From: Meiothermus sp. QL-1
Lineage (GTDB): Bacteria; Deinococcota; Deinococci; Deinococcales; Thermaceae
Length of the DNA: 64,000 bases
Assembly (NCBI RefSeq): GCF_003351145.1
Contig: NZ_QQSV01000006.1
Location: forward strand, 1 to 64,000
Reading direction: 5' to 3'
Position numbers and translations under genes: made by a program. The notes beneath the pieces were generated by a model, which was given only the letters and a program-made list of their open reading frames with translations, made no database searches and was not told the DNA's origin. Shown here piece by piece: positions 17,897 to 26,421 of the stretch. Within the stretch, counting starts at the first letter, position 1; every line of letters begins with the position of its first letter.

Positions 17897-19002
17897 CGCC
17901 CCACCTCCTCCAGCCGCCCCTCCCGGGCCAGGTAGCGGATGCCCCGGGCCCGGGCGTAGGCCCGCAGGGCCTCCAGGTCCTCCGTCCAAGCGAGCTCCAC
18001 CCGCCGGCCCTCGGCCCGCAGCCGCCGGGCCAAGGCCCTATCCAGGGCCAGCACCTCTGGAGGGGCCTCGGCAGTAGGCAGTCGCAGCGCCTCCATCACC
18101 CGCTCCAGGCCCAAAGCAAAGCCCGCCGCATAGGGCAAAAGCGCCCCGTCGTAGCGCCCCCCGCCCAGAAGGGGCAGGCCGAAGTCGGGGGTGTAGGCCT
18201 GGAAGTTGAGGCCGGTGTAGAAGGCTAAGAGCCGAGCCCGGCCCAGGTCCAGCAGCAGCGGCACCTGGGGCAGCAGGGCAAGCACCCGCTCCAGCCAGTC
18301 CAGGTCGGCCAGGGCCTTTTCCGAAAGCGGCAGCCGCCGCGCCTCCTCCAGCACCTCCCGCCCCCCATACAGGTCGGGCAGGCTCAGCAGCACGTTCCCC
18401 ACCTCCGGCTGGACCCGGTAGGCCTCCACCAGGGCCTTCAACTCCGGGGTGTTCTTTCGGTGGATGGCCAGCCGCAGCCGCTCCCGCTCGGCCTCGCCCA
18501 GGCCCGTGGCCTCCAGCACATCCCGCACCAGCGCGGGCAGGCCCACCTCAATCTTGGCCTCGGCAAAGCCCACCCGCAGGAGGCACTCCCAGGCCAGCTC
18601 GAGCACCTCGGCATCGGCTTCGGGGCTGGAAACCCCCACCAGCTCAGCCCCCACCTGGCGGAACTCGCGGCTGCGGCCCAGCTCGGCGGTGGCCTCACGC
18701 AGCCAGAGGGTACCGGCATACTGCAGGCGCAAGGGCCGGTTCAGCCCTGGCCCCCCGTTGCCCCGCAGAAGCCGGGCCACCGCGGTGGTGAACTCGGCCC
18801 GCAAGGCCAGCACCTCTCCGCTTTTGTCCACCAGCTTGAAGGCCCGCTCGGCCAGGGGGTGGGCGGGGTCGTAGAACTCCAGCGCGGGCAGCTCTATGGG
18901 CTCATAGCCCCAGGCATAGAGCAGGCGAAGGAGCTTCTCCTCTATCTCGCGCCGCAGCCGGGCCTCGGGCGGCAGGAAGTAGCGGGTGCCTTCGGGGATC
19001 AT
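17893..19002 (-). CDS. hisZ: ATP phosphoribosyltransferase regulatory subunit
   Basis: 369 residues with a class-II aaRS-like catalytic core and no anticodon-binding domain, so HisZ rather than HisS. It starts with [13 protein letters not shown] and has [12 protein letters not shown] (motif 2 region), [20 protein letters not shown] and GGGRYDGAL...[10 protein letters not shown]. With the short HisG catalytic subunit it forms the hetero-octamer of the first step of histidine synthesis. hisG is not in the window. Its ATG overlaps the stop of the upstream cyclophilin gene by four bases, so they are translationally coupled. Confidence 0.92.
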   Translation of the reverse strand: MIPEGTRYFLPPEARLRREIEEKLLRLLYAWGYEPIELPALEFYDPAHPLAERAFKLVDKSGEVLALRAEFTTAVARLLRGNGGPGLNRPLRLQYAGTLWLREATAELGRSREFRQVGAELVGVSSPEADAEVLELAWECLLRVGFAEAKIEVGLPALVRDVLEATGLGEAERERLRLAIHRKNTPELKALVEAYRVQPEVGNVLLSLPDLYGGREVLEEARRLPLSEKALADLDWLERVLALLPQVPLLLDLGRARLLAFYTGLNFQAYTPDFGLPLLGGGRYDGALLPYAAGFALGLERVMEALRLPTAEAPPEVLALDRALARRLRAEGRRVELAWTEDLEALRAYARARGIRYLAREGRLEEVGR

Positions 19003-19646
19003 GGGGCTTTGGGCCCAACCAGAATGCGCACCGCCAGGATTCTATCCCGCTCCCGGCTGGCGCCGGGGCCCTCGGTGGGCGCGATGCGCTCCACCACCTC
19101 CATCCCCTCCACCACCTGGGCAAAGATGGTGTACTGCTGGTTCAGGTTGGGGGTGGGGGCATAGGTGATGAAGAACTGGCTGCCGTTGGAGTTGGGGTCC
19201 ATGGTGCGGGCCATGCCCACCACGCCTTTTCTGTCGTAGTTGAGCCTGGGGGTGACCTCGAGGCCGAACTGGTACCCCGGCCCCCCCATCCCCGTGCCGC
19301 TGGGGTCGCCGGTCTGGGCCACAAAGCCGGGGATGACCCGATGGAAAAGCACCCCCTCGAAGTAGCGGTGGAGGGCCAAAAACACGAAGGAGTTGGTCGT
19401 GATGGGGGCCTCCACCTCGTAGAGGTCCATCAAAAAGCGGCCCTTGGTGGTCTCGACCTCGGCAAAGTAATCGAACCGCTGAGGGTCGATGACCTGCTCG
19501 GGCCTGGCGAAGCGAGTGATGGGCTTTTCGGACCTATAGGGCAAGGCTTCCATGTGGCCTCCCGGGCGCGCGCCCTCGCCGCCCCGCCAGAGGAGAAAAC
19601 CGGCCAGCGCCGAAAGCAGGACGGAAATCGCTAGCGCCACGCGCAT
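18999..19646 (-). CDS. Membrane-anchored peptidyl-prolyl cis-trans isomerase (cyclophilin)
   Basis: 215 residues from ATG 19646. One N-terminal membrane segment ([18 protein letters not shown]) anchors a cyclophilin domain outside the membrane. Motifs are [49 protein letters not shown] (catalytic Arg in FHRVIPGF) and [13 protein letters not shown]. It speeds folding of exported proteins by proline isomerisation. The frame is open further upstream to 19772, but only ATG 19646 gives the hydrophobic start. Confidence 0.92.
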   Translation of the reverse strand: MRVALAISVLLSALAGFLLWRGGEGARPGGHMEALPYRSEKPITRFARPEQVIDPQRFDYFAEVETTKGRFLMDLYEVEAPITTNSFVFLALHRYFEGVLFHRVIPGFVAQTGDPSGTGMGGPGYQFGLEVTPRLNYDRKGVVGMARTMDPNSNGSQFFITYAPTPNLNQQYTIFAQVVEGMEVVERIAPTEGPGASRERDRILAVRILVGPKAP

Positions 19647-19686
19647 CGGCCCCAGTCTACCCTCCCGCTGCCGGGGGCGCCACGCT

Positions 19687-20232
19687 TCAGATTCTGGGCA
19701 GGGTGATGCCCCGCTGGCCCTGGTACTTTCCCTGGCGGTCGCGGTAGGTGACCTCAGGGCGCTCGCCCTCAAAGAAGACGAGCTGCACCACCCCCTCGCC
19801 CGCGTACATCTTGGCCGGCAAGGGGGTGGTGTTGGAGAATTCCAACGTCACATGCCCCTCCCAGCCCGGCTCCAAAGGGGTGATATTGGCCACGATGCCC
19901 ACCCGGGCGTAGGTGCTCTTGCCGATGGCGATGGCCATCACGTTTTCGGGCATGCGGATGTACTCCACGCTCCGCGCGAGCACGAAGGAGTTTGGGGGAA
20001 TGATTACCTCGTCCCCCTCGTAGTCCACAAAACTCTTGGGGTCCAGCCCCTTGGGGTCGGCGATAGTGTGAAACACGTTGGCGAATATCTTCCACTCCCG
20101 CGCCGCGCGCAGGTCGTAGCCGAAGCTGGAGAGGCCGTAGCTGATTACCCCCTCGCGCACCAGCCGCTCCTCAAAGGGCTCGATCATGCCCTGCCGGGCC
20201 TTCTCCCGTATCCACCAGTCGGGCTTAATCAT
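19687..20232 (-). CDS. dcd: dCTP deaminase
   Basis: 181 residues, trimeric dUTPase fold. Motifs: [12 protein letters not shown] (phosphate loop), [35 protein letters not shown], and [29 protein letters not shown], which contains the catalytic glutamate (TLEFSN). It converts dCTP to dUTP for thymidylate synthesis. ATG 20232 is chosen because TATATT (20245-20240 on this strand) ends seven bases upstream and there is no Shine-Dalgarno, a leaderless arrangement; the TTG at 20241 is rejected. Confidence 0.93.
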   Translation of the reverse strand: MIKPDWWIREKARQGMIEPFEERLVREGVISYGLSSFGYDLRAAREWKIFANVFHTIADPKGLDPKSFVDYEGDEVIIPPNSFVLARSVEYIRMPENVMAIAIGKSTYARVGIVANITPLEPGWEGHVTLEFSNTTPLPAKMYAGEGVVQLVFFEGERPEVTYRDRQGKYQGQRGITLPRI

Positions 20233-20239
20233 CCACCCC

Positions 20240-20245
20240 AATATA
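20240..20245 (-). promoter_or_regulatory. TATATT -10 box of dcd
   Basis: Minus-strand TATATT is separated by seven bases from the dcd ATG. No clear -35 is visible. Confidence 0.5.
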
Positions 20246-20323
20246 CGTGAAGCTGGGCGTTATTTGGGGTTGCTCAAGGGATTTTTCACCCTGAACCCTC
20301 ACCCAACCCCCTAAACTTAGGGT

Positions 20324-21286
20324 ATGCGTCGCCTCTGGCTTTTAGGAAGCCTGCTGCCGGTCGTTCTGATGGCATGCGGCTCGGACAACCAGAGCAATCA
20401 AAGCCGCCAGCCCCTGCGCCTTACCGTGCGCTTCGACCCGGGCTACCTCGACGAGCCCTACAGCACCACCCTGACCGCCGACGGGGGGGTGCGGCCCTAC
20501 CGCTTCACCCTCGAGGGCAACCTGCCCAAAGGGCTCACCTATAGCAACGGGCGCGTGAGCGGCACCCCCCAGGAAAAAGGCAGCTTCGAGCTCCTGGTAA
20601 GCGTGGAGGACGCCAACCTCTCGGTGCGCACCCAGAAGGTTACCCTGGTCATCGGCGACACCCCGCCCCCCCGGCTGGACCAGGTCTTCCCCCTGGCCGA
20701 GGTCACCGACCCCTTCCCCTACCTTCTGCGGGTGCGGGAGCGGGAGGCCCGGGGCTTTCAGGCCCAGCTTCCCCTCAGGGGCCTGAAGCCCGACCTGGAA
20801 AGTTTTAGGGCCGATGGCAGCGTGCTCTACGTGCTCCGCTACGACGAGGCCCGGGGGGTTCTGGACATCGACGCGGCCTTCACCACCCCGCGCCGGGACT
20901 TCGAGGCCTTCCGCGTAACCCTTGCCCCCCTGCCCGAGCAGCGGGTGCGCCCCGAGCAGAGCTTCCGCGAGGCCCGGGTGGCCTTCTACGACAGAAACGG
21001 CAAGCTGGCCGCCAATGCCCCCGCCATCGAGCGCACCCCCAGCGAGGGGCGCTACCGCTACAGCGACCTCGAGGCCCTCGCGCGCAACTGGGGCCGCCGC
21101 CTCCAGGCCCCAAACCCTCCGCAAACCGCTCCAGAACAGCCCCCCCAGGCCGGGGGTCAGCCAGCCCCTGCCCGGCTCGAGGGCGACCTGAACGGGGATG
21201 GGGTGGTGGACACCAAGGACCTGGAGGCCCTGCGAGCTTCCTACGCCTGGGCCAGCGTGGGAGCGCCATCCTCTACAGAACGCTAG
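20324..21286 (+). CDS. Lipoprotein with putative Ig domain and a C-terminal dockerin-like EF-hand
   Basis: 320 residues. Lipobox VLMAC (Cys18). Residues about 30-110 form an He_PIG-type Ig/cadherin-like domain with GVRPYRFTLEGNLPKGLTYS-like and VSGTPQEKGSFELLVSVED elements. A middle beta region and a Pro/Gln-rich linker (about 270-290) lead to EGDLNGDGVVDTKDLEALRASY, a single calcium-binding loop with the spacing of dockerin type I (DLNGDGVVDTKDL). TAAACT ends six bases before the ATG, a leaderless-type start. Function unknown; calcium-dependent attachment to another surface protein is inference. Confidence 0.78.
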   Translation: MRRLWLLGSLLPVVLMACGSDNQSNQSRQPLRLTVRFDPGYLDEPYSTTLTADGGVRPYRFTLEGNLPKGLTYSNGRVSGTPQEKGSFELLVSVEDANLSVRTQKVTLVIGDTPPPRLDQVFPLAEVTDPFPYLLRVREREARGFQAQLPLRGLKPDLESFRADGSVLYVLRYDEARGVLDIDAAFTTPRRDFEAFRVTLAPLPEQRVRPEQSFREARVAFYDRNGKLAANAPAIERTPSEGRYRYSDLEALARNWGRRLQAPNPPQTAPEQPPQAGGQPAPARLEGDLNGDGVVDTKDLEALRASYAWASVGAPSSTER

Positions 21287-21324
21287 GCCTCTGCACTGGC
21301 TGGGGGCTTATCCTTAAGGTGAGG

Positions 21325-21543
21325 ATGGCCCGGGCGCTTCTGCTTCTCCTGGTGCTGTGGCTCCTGTCCCTGGCAGGCTTTCTGGCCCTGCGCCGGGTGC
21401 CCCGGGGCGCCCCGCTTTGGGGCCTGAGGGACCTCTTCTGGATGCTCTGGCAGGCCGCCAGCCTGGTCCTCCTGCTGGCCCTGGTGGCCCTGGCCACCGG
21501 CCTTCTCAGCCTGCAGACCAACCCCTTCAGACCGGAGCCCTGA
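21325..21543 (+). CDS. Small two-span membrane protein
   Basis: 72 residues with hydrophobic stretches ALLLLLVLWLLSLAGFLAL and LVLLLALVALATGLL separated by a basic loop (RRVPRGAP), so two membrane helices with the loop probably inside. ATG 21325 has TAAGGTGAGG just upstream. The phosphoesterase gene starts two bases after its stop, so the two are co-translated. No family recognised. Confidence 0.65.
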   Translation: MARALLLLLVLWLLSLAGFLALRRVPRGAPLWGLRDLFWMLWQAASLVLLLALVALATGLLSLQTNPFRPEP

Positions 21544-21545
21544 GG

Positions 21546-22460
21546 ATGCGCATCGCCATTCTGGCCGACATTCACGGGAACCTGCCCGCTCTAGAGGCGG
21601 TCCTCTCCGACCTGCGCCAAGTGAGCCCTGCCCTGGTCATCGTCAACGGCGACCTGGTCAACCGGGGACCCGCGAGCCGCGAGGTGTTGGAGCGGCTCTG
21701 GGAGCTAGCCAGCTCCAAGGCGGGGCTGGCGCTGGCCCCGCAGGGCTTTTACTTCACCCTGGGCAACCACGACGACCTCCTGGTGCGCTGGGCCCGGCGC
21801 GACCCCTCGCTGGCCGAGCTCTACCAGGACCCCCTCTTTGGCCCCGCTGCCTGGTCGGTGGCCCAGCTCTCCCAGGCCCACCTGGACTGGCTGGCCCAAC
21901 TGCCCTACCAGGTGGCCCTCCAGGAAGGCCAGGTGCTGGGCCTGGCGCAGGCCCAGGGCGCAGGTGAGCGGGTAGAGGTGCGCATCACCCACGGCTCCCC
22001 CCGCCACTACCGCGAGGGCTACGACGAGCACAGCCTGGGAGCTTTGGCTGAAATCGAGCAGCGCTACCCGGCCCGGCTTCTGGTGGGCTCGCACACCCAC
22101 AAGCCCTTTATGGGGCAGCTCGAGCGGGCCCTGGTGCTCGGCACCGGGGCGGTGGGTTCGCCCTTCAACGGCGATGTGCGCGCACAGTATGTGGTGGTGG
22201 AGCTGGGGGAAAACCACGTGCAGGTGGACTTCCGCCAGGTCCCCTACGACCTCGAGGCCACCCTCAGGGCCTTCTACGAATCGGGGCTGATGGAAGAGGG
22301 AGGGCTGGGGGCCGAGATCTTCTACCACGAGACCCGCACCGCTCGCTCCTTGCTGATGAACTTCTGGCACTGGGCTGAGGCCCTGGGCCGCCCCCGCGAC
22401 CAGGAGGCCTGGCGGCTTTACCAGGCCGCCCACCCCGAGCGCTTCTCGGCTAAGCTTTAA
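21546..22460 (+). CDS. Calcineurin-like metallophosphoesterase (YfcE/MJ0936-type fold)
   Basis: 304 residues. The di-metal motifs occur in order: ADIHGN, VNGDLVNRGP, LGNHDDL, ITHGSP and GSHTHKP. The core is about 225 residues, followed by a C-terminal extension of about 70 that includes FWHWAEALGRP. Likely a cytoplasmic phosphodiesterase or phosphatase; the substrate is not predictable. ATG 21546 follows GAGG and directly follows the small membrane protein; the ankyrin gene begins two bases after the stop. Confidence 0.88.
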   Translation: MRIAILADIHGNLPALEAVLSDLRQVSPALVIVNGDLVNRGPASREVLERLWELASSKAGLALAPQGFYFTLGNHDDLLVRWARRDPSLAELYQDPLFGPAAWSVAQLSQAHLDWLAQLPYQVALQEGQVLGLAQAQGAGERVEVRITHGSPRHYREGYDEHSLGALAEIEQRYPARLLVGSHTHKPFMGQLERALVLGTGAVGSPFNGDVRAQYVVVELGENHVQVDFRQVPYDLEATLRAFYESGLMEEGGLGAEIFYHETRTARSLLMNFWHWAEALGRPRDQEAWRLYQAAHPERFSAKL

Positions 22461-22462
22461 CC

Positions 22463-23029
22463 ATGCCCAGCCCCGAGCAGATTCGGGCCTTCGTGATGGC
22501 GGCCCACGGCGATCTGGCCCAGGTGCAGCGCATGCTGGAGGCCGAGCCCGCCCTTTTGAACCTGCCCCACGCCTGGCGGCCCGACGACCTCGAGACCGCC
22601 ATCCAGGCTGCAGCCCACACCGGCCAGCAGGCCATCGCCCTCTACCTCCTGGAGCGGGGAGCCCCGCTGGAGATTCCTACCGCGGCCATGCTGGGCGATG
22701 TGGCCCGGGCGCGGACCATGCTGGACCAGGACCCCAGCCTGGCCAAAAGCAAGGGCGCCCACGGCATCCCCCTGCTGCCCCACGCGGCCTTATCGGGCGA
22801 CCCGGCCATGCTCGAGCTGGTCTTCAGCCGTGGCGCCCGCGAAGGGGTGGAGCAGGCTCTGCACCTGGCCATTCTCCAGGGGCAGGCAGCAGCCGTAGCC
22901 TGGCTTCTGGAAAACGCCAGGCCCAACCTGGCCCAAAAAGGCCTCAGGGGAAAGACCGCGCTCGAGCTGGCCCAGGCCCTAGGCCACAAAGAGATCGAGG
23001 CCCTGCTGCGCTCGCATGAAGGGGGCTAG
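22463..23029 (+). CDS. Ankyrin-repeat protein
   Basis: 188 residues, almost entirely ankyrin-like helix-loop-helix units: AAHGDLAQVQRMLEAEPALLN, AAAHTGQQAIALYLLERGAPLE, AMLGDVARARTMLDQDPSLA, AALSGDPAMLELVFSRGA, and a last unit with GKTALELAQALGHKEIEALL. No signal peptide, so a cytoplasmic protein-binding scaffold. The operon with the phosphoesterase suggests a regulatory partner, but this is inference. Third gene of the unit starting at 21325. Confidence 0.8.
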   Translation: MPSPEQIRAFVMAAHGDLAQVQRMLEAEPALLNLPHAWRPDDLETAIQAAAHTGQQAIALYLLERGAPLEIPTAAMLGDVARARTMLDQDPSLAKSKGAHGIPLLPHAALSGDPAMLELVFSRGAREGVEQALHLAILQGQAAAVAWLLENARPNLAQKGLRGKTALELAQALGHKEIEALLRSHEGG

Positions 23030-23052
23030 GCACCTCTGATAGGGTCTAGGTC

Positions 23053-23136
23053 GTGCTGCTTTCGGTATACCACCTGACCGAGTATCACTACCCCGAGGGG
23101 CTCAGCCTGGCGGTGGATGGGGCGGCCGAGGGGTGA
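23053..23136 (+). pseudogene. Short GTG-initiated remnant, possibly of a transglutaminase-like gene
   Basis: A 27-codon frame with TAGGGT seven bases before its GTG start. The peptide begins VLLSVYHLTEYHYPEGLSLA, faintly like the N-terminal strand of bacterial transglutaminase-like proteins, and then stops. It could be the truncated head of a lost gene; evidence is weak. The rest of 23030-23262 shows no gene. Confidence 0.2.
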
Positions 23137-23262
23137 GGGGAGACCCCGGTACCAGCTCACCGAATACCAAACCTCGCCTCGGTGGGCCAAGCCCCGTGGG
23201 GTCAAGCCTCCTGCCACACCCCCGGCGGGGGTCCGGGCCCCGTAGGAGACCATCCCACCCCT

Positions 23263-23640
23263 TCAGGCCGGCCCAAGGGAGGACCGGAGGGAGGCCCAGG
23301 CCCCCTTCCGCTCAAAAAGAGGGAGGCCGGAAAGGAGGGCTGGCCGCACCATCCCCCATCCCTCCCGGAGGCCCCGGTGGGCCTCCTCCAGGGTGTAGGG
23401 GAAGACCTCGACCCCACGCACCCCTTGGGGCCGGTAAAGGAGGAGGCGCTCCGAAAAGTCCAAAGGGGAGGACTCCAGAAGCACCAGGAGGTCGGCATCG
23501 CTCATGGCCGTGGCCTGCCCCTGGGCCAGGGAGCCGAAAAGGACCACGGCCAGCACCTCAGGCCGTTCCCCCAGGGCCTCCGCGGCCCCCCTCAACTCCT
23601 CCAGCCGGGCCTTTGGGTCAAAGGGAAAGATCCGGACCAT
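23263..23640 (-). CDS. MNT nucleotidyltransferase (antitoxin-like partner of HEPN)
   Basis: 125 residues. The motif GSLAQGQATAMSDADLLVLL fits the GSx10DxD signature of minimal nucleotidyltransferases of the MNT family. In HEPN-MNT toxin-antitoxin modules this protein adds AMP to the HEPN toxin and silences it. ATG 23640 overlaps the end of the HEPN gene by 23 bases. The final third (FERKGAWASLRSSLGPA) is basic. Confidence 0.8.
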   Translation of the reverse strand: MVRIFPFDPKARLEELRGAAEALGERPEVLAVVLFGSLAQGQATAMSDADLLVLLESSPLDFSERLLLYRPQGVRGVEVFPYTLEEAHRGLREGWGMVRPALLSGLPLFERKGAWASLRSSLGPA

Positions 23641-24052
23641 CCTCCCTCGCACCTGCCTCCGGCGCCATGCCAAGGGCAAAATCCAGGATCGCCCTGGCCA
23701 GGCGGACGGCCTCCTCTGCCTCACGTTGGGTGTAGTGCCGGGCTGCGGGGCCCGCCGGGTGGGCATCGGGGTAGCGGGTGGGAATGTAGTACTTATCCAG
23801 AACTCTAGCGGCCTCCACAACCCCTTCAGGCACCTCCAGGCCCTCAGGAAGCCCTGCTAGCAGGTCCAGAACGGAATACCCCCAGGCCACCTGGCCCCGG
23901 GACAGGTGAAGGCCCTTGAGGGCCGCCTCGGCTGCCTGGTGGGCGGCGAAGCAGGCCCAGGCGTAGTCCTCCAGACCCAGGCTCCCCTCCGCGTGCCGGA
24001 GGTTCCACCTGGCCTGCTCCAGCCAGTCCGGGGCCCGGTTCACCCCTTCCAT
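23618..24052 (-). CDS. HEPN-domain protein (PF05168 type)
   Basis: 144 residues, all helical. Family signatures are WLEQARWNLRHAEGSLGLEDYAWACFAAHQAAEAALKGL and the C-terminal YYIPTRYPDAHPAGPAARHYTQREAEEAVRLA. Together with the MNT gene it forms the common HEPN-MNT pair, a predicted RNase toxin with its nucleotidylating antitoxin, or a small nucleotidyltransferase system. The canonical RX4-6H motif of active HEPN RNases is not evident, so toxicity is uncertain. It starts two bases after an interrupted secreted gene. Confidence 0.8.
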   Translation of the reverse strand: MEGVNRAPDWLEQARWNLRHAEGSLGLEDYAWACFAAHQAAEAALKGLHLSRGQVAWGYSVLDLLAGLPEGLEVPEGVVEAARVLDKYYIPTRYPDAHPAGPAARHYTQREAEEAVRLARAILDFALGMAPEAGAREDGPDLSL

Positions 24053-24053
24053 T

Positions 24054-24386
24054 TTAAAGGTTCCGGGCGTCCAGGATGGCCGCGTACCGGGTGCCCATGA
24101 GCCCCTGGGGGGCCCGGAGGGTGAAGCCCCCTCCCGGGCCCCACCAAGTGGTGTCCAGGAGGACGCTCCAGGGGCCTAGGGAATAGGGGGCTTCTCCCAG
24201 GGGGAGGAAGCCCGCTGCCTCCTGGTAGCCCTCCAGGGGCCCCTAGGAGGCGTTCCTCAGGCGCAGGAAGCTCCTGGCCTCCCCACCCGGAGGGACCTCC
24301 AAGGCGTATACCAGATCGCCTTCCACCACCAGGCCCCGCCCCAGGGGGAAGGGCCAGAGGAGCAAAAGGGCCAAAAATCCCCTCAC
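24054..24386 (-). pseudogene. Secreted-protein gene interrupted by an in-frame amber codon
   Basis: Reading from GTG 24386, a signal peptide (RGFLALLLLWPFPLGRG) leads into a beta-rich sequence (VVEGDLVYALEVPPGGEARS then FLRLRNAS). A TAG at 24245-24243 follows. The same frame continues with sensible sequence (GPLEGYQEAAGFLPLG, then SLGPWSVLLDTTWWG and RYAAILDARNL) to TAA at 24056-24054. About 110 codons in all. One point mutation (or sequencing error) therefore splits it. It follows the DUF4832 lipoprotein by three bases and was probably part of that operon. Confidence 0.6.
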
Positions 24387-24389
24387 GGC

Positions 24390-26213
24390 TCACCTCACGT
24401 GCACAAAGAGGGCCAGGTGGTTCCGGCCCTCCCGGTACTCCAGGCGGCTGGCCAGGCGCAGGTTGTAGCGGGAGTCCTGGGGGAGGTCCGGGTCGTAGAT
24501 GCGCAGCCACAGGGCGTAAGTCCCCGGGGACGGGGGAGCGGCCACCGTGTACGTGTAGACGGCCTCCTCCCCCGGGGGCGGGCCGAAGAAGCGCGCCTCC
24601 AGAGGGCGCCCCACCGTAAGGCCATCCCCCTCCCGCACGAAGACCAGCTCCAGGCCCTTGGGGTTGTAAAGGCCTGCGAAGCCCTGGTTTTCCAGGTGGA
24701 GGCGGAGGGTGAGGCCCTGGCCCGGGGCCAGGTGGGTGGCGCTCACCTCCGCCCGCCGCAGGTGGAGCCGGTGCCCCAGGTCCCGTTTGAGGGCGGCAAG
24801 GAGGCTCCCTCCACCCAGGGTCTGGCCCGCCAGCCAGGCCATCATCCCCGGGTGGTAGAGGATGTTCAGGGTGCTGTAGCGGTAGCGCCGGAACTGCTCA
24901 TAGACCCAGGTGGCAGGGTCCTCCCCCGGGGGGACGTAGGGGGTGGGGGTGCAGGTCTCCCCTCCCATCACGGTGAAGCGGTTGTCCTGGCTCCAGAACT
25001 CCTTCTCCAGCTCCTGCTCTGGCCCTGGGTCGTAGTAGAAGGTCCCGTAGTCGTCCGCCGAGGCCAGGAAGCAGTCGTTGTGGGCCCCTAGCCGGGCCTT
25101 CAGCGTGTTCCCGTGGGCCTCCCAGGGGGTCAGGGGGGTGAAGGAGGAAGGGGCAGGATAGGTCCCCGCAGGCCCCCCTAGGGCCAGCTCCAGGAGCTTG
25201 GCCTTGGCCATGGGGTAGCGCACGGCCACCTTCCGTCCTGGCACCTCCTGCAGAAGAGCCTGGACGATCTCCAGGGTCTTGGCGTTGGGGAGCTTGCGGT
25301 CGTAGTTCTGCCGGCCGCAAGGGGGCTGGGCCCCCTCCTGGTACCCGGGGAGGGGGTCCATGAGGGCCGCTTCAGGGCTGGCGGAGTGCCACTCCCCCCA
25401 GGGGCCGATGAGCCCCGCCTCCAGGTAGGCGACCACCCCCAGGCGGGCCCGCAGGACAGGCCCCAGCTGGGCCAGGTGGGCCAGGATCCGCTCCTTGGGG
25501 GGGTCGCAGTAGGTGGGGCTCCCCTGATAGTTCTCCTCCGGCCGGTAGGCGAAGCGGAGGATGAGCTTGACCCCCGCGGCCTGGGCGGAGGCCAGGTCCT
25601 GGGCCAGGGTCTGGAGGAAACCCTGGGGCAGGGCGTCCTGCCCGGCGAAGGTGTGCAGGTAGTAGACCCGGCGGATGAGGCGCACCTCGAAGCCCCGCTC
25701 CCGGGCCCAGGCCACCTTGGCCGCGGCGTCCAGGCTGGGCTCGTCGGGGTAGTGGGAGTCCAGGGAGAAGCCCCGCTCCGGGTTCACCACCTCCCCCTCC
25801 GCAGGTAGGAAGTCGAGGACCTCCGAAGCGTTCACGGTGAGGGTAAGATCCACCTCCCTGACGATGCCCCCGGCAGCAGCCCGCACCTTGACGGTGTAGT
25901 TCCCGGTGGCCACGCCGCTGCCCACGCTGATGGTGAGGCTCTGGTTCACTGGGCTGGAGCCCGTCACGTTCAGGCTGGTGGGCGAGAGTGTGACCCCGGG
26001 AGGAGCGTTCTGCAAGGACAGCGCAACCGCCCCGGTAAAGCCATTCTGCGGCGTCAGGATCAGGGTGGTGGTCCCCTGACCCCCCTGCTGGACCACAAGG
26101 CTCGTGGGGCTGAGACCGACGGTGAAACTAGGAGGCGGGCCGCCTGGAGAGCTGCAGGCGGCCGGAAGAAGAGTAAACAGGGCTTTTAGAATTCCAGGTC
26201 TGAATGAAGCCAT
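24390..26213 (-). CDS. Lipoprotein with Ig-like module and DUF4874-DUF4832 glycoside-hydrolase-like domains
   Basis: 607 residues from ATG 26213. Lipobox LLPAAC. Residues about 30-125 are the beta module GFTGAVALSLQNAPPGV, shared with the lipoprotein at 256-2166. Then comes a DUF4874 domain (NPERGF, VRLIRRVYYLHTF, AAGVKLILRFAY, YLEAGLIGPWGEWHS) and a DUF4832 domain (HNDCFLASADDYGTF, MGGETCTP, STLNILYHPGM), followed by a CARDB-like C-terminal beta domain. The DUF4874 region is a TIM-barrel of glycoside-hydrolase type, so a polysaccharide-active surface enzyme is plausible; the substrate is unknown. AGGTG precedes the ATG; GTG 26219 is an alternative. Confidence 0.83.
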   Translation of the reverse strand: MASFRPGILKALFTLLPAACSSPGGPPPSFTVGLSPTSLVVQQGGQGTTTLILTPQNGFTGAVALSLQNAPPGVTLSPTSLNVTGSSPVNQSLTISVGSGVATGNYTVKVRAAAGGIVREVDLTLTVNASEVLDFLPAEGEVVNPERGFSLDSHYPDEPSLDAAAKVAWARERGFEVRLIRRVYYLHTFAGQDALPQGFLQTLAQDLASAQAAGVKLILRFAYRPEENYQGSPTYCDPPKERILAHLAQLGPVLRARLGVVAYLEAGLIGPWGEWHSASPEAALMDPLPGYQEGAQPPCGRQNYDRKLPNAKTLEIVQALLQEVPGRKVAVRYPMAKAKLLELALGGPAGTYPAPSSFTPLTPWEAHGNTLKARLGAHNDCFLASADDYGTFYYDPGPEQELEKEFWSQDNRFTVMGGETCTPTPYVPPGEDPATWVYEQFRRYRYSTLNILYHPGMMAWLAGQTLGGGSLLAALKRDLGHRLHLRRAEVSATHLAPGQGLTLRLHLENQGFAGLYNPKGLELVFVREGDGLTVGRPLEARFFGPPPGEEAVYTYTVAAPPSPGTYALWLRIYDPDLPQDSRYNLRLASRLEYREGRNHLALFVHVR

Positions 26214-26421
26214 GTTCACCTAACGGAAAGCGGTTTCCAGACCGCAACCGATTATAGCAGCTACCCTTTCTTTACCCATCGCGAGAACTGGCCCTTTCAG
26301 CTCCAAAAATGCTTTTCCAGTGTCAACTCCCTAGGCGCGGCGCTCAGGCACCCGCACTGGCGGGGGCCCAGGAAGGAGCCCGAAAAGGGGGAGCCCGTGT
26401 GGCCCGAGGGGGCTCTGGCGC

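Noticed and set aside
17893-19002. Histidyl-tRNA synthetase (hisS)
   Set aside because: The protein is 369 residues without an anticodon-binding domain and overlaps no tRNA-synthetase context; HisZ fits better.
24040-24510. 156-residue Pro/Gly-rich minus-strand frame
   Set aside because: Out of frame with the better signal-peptide reading at 24054-24386; it is an antisense-like shadow.
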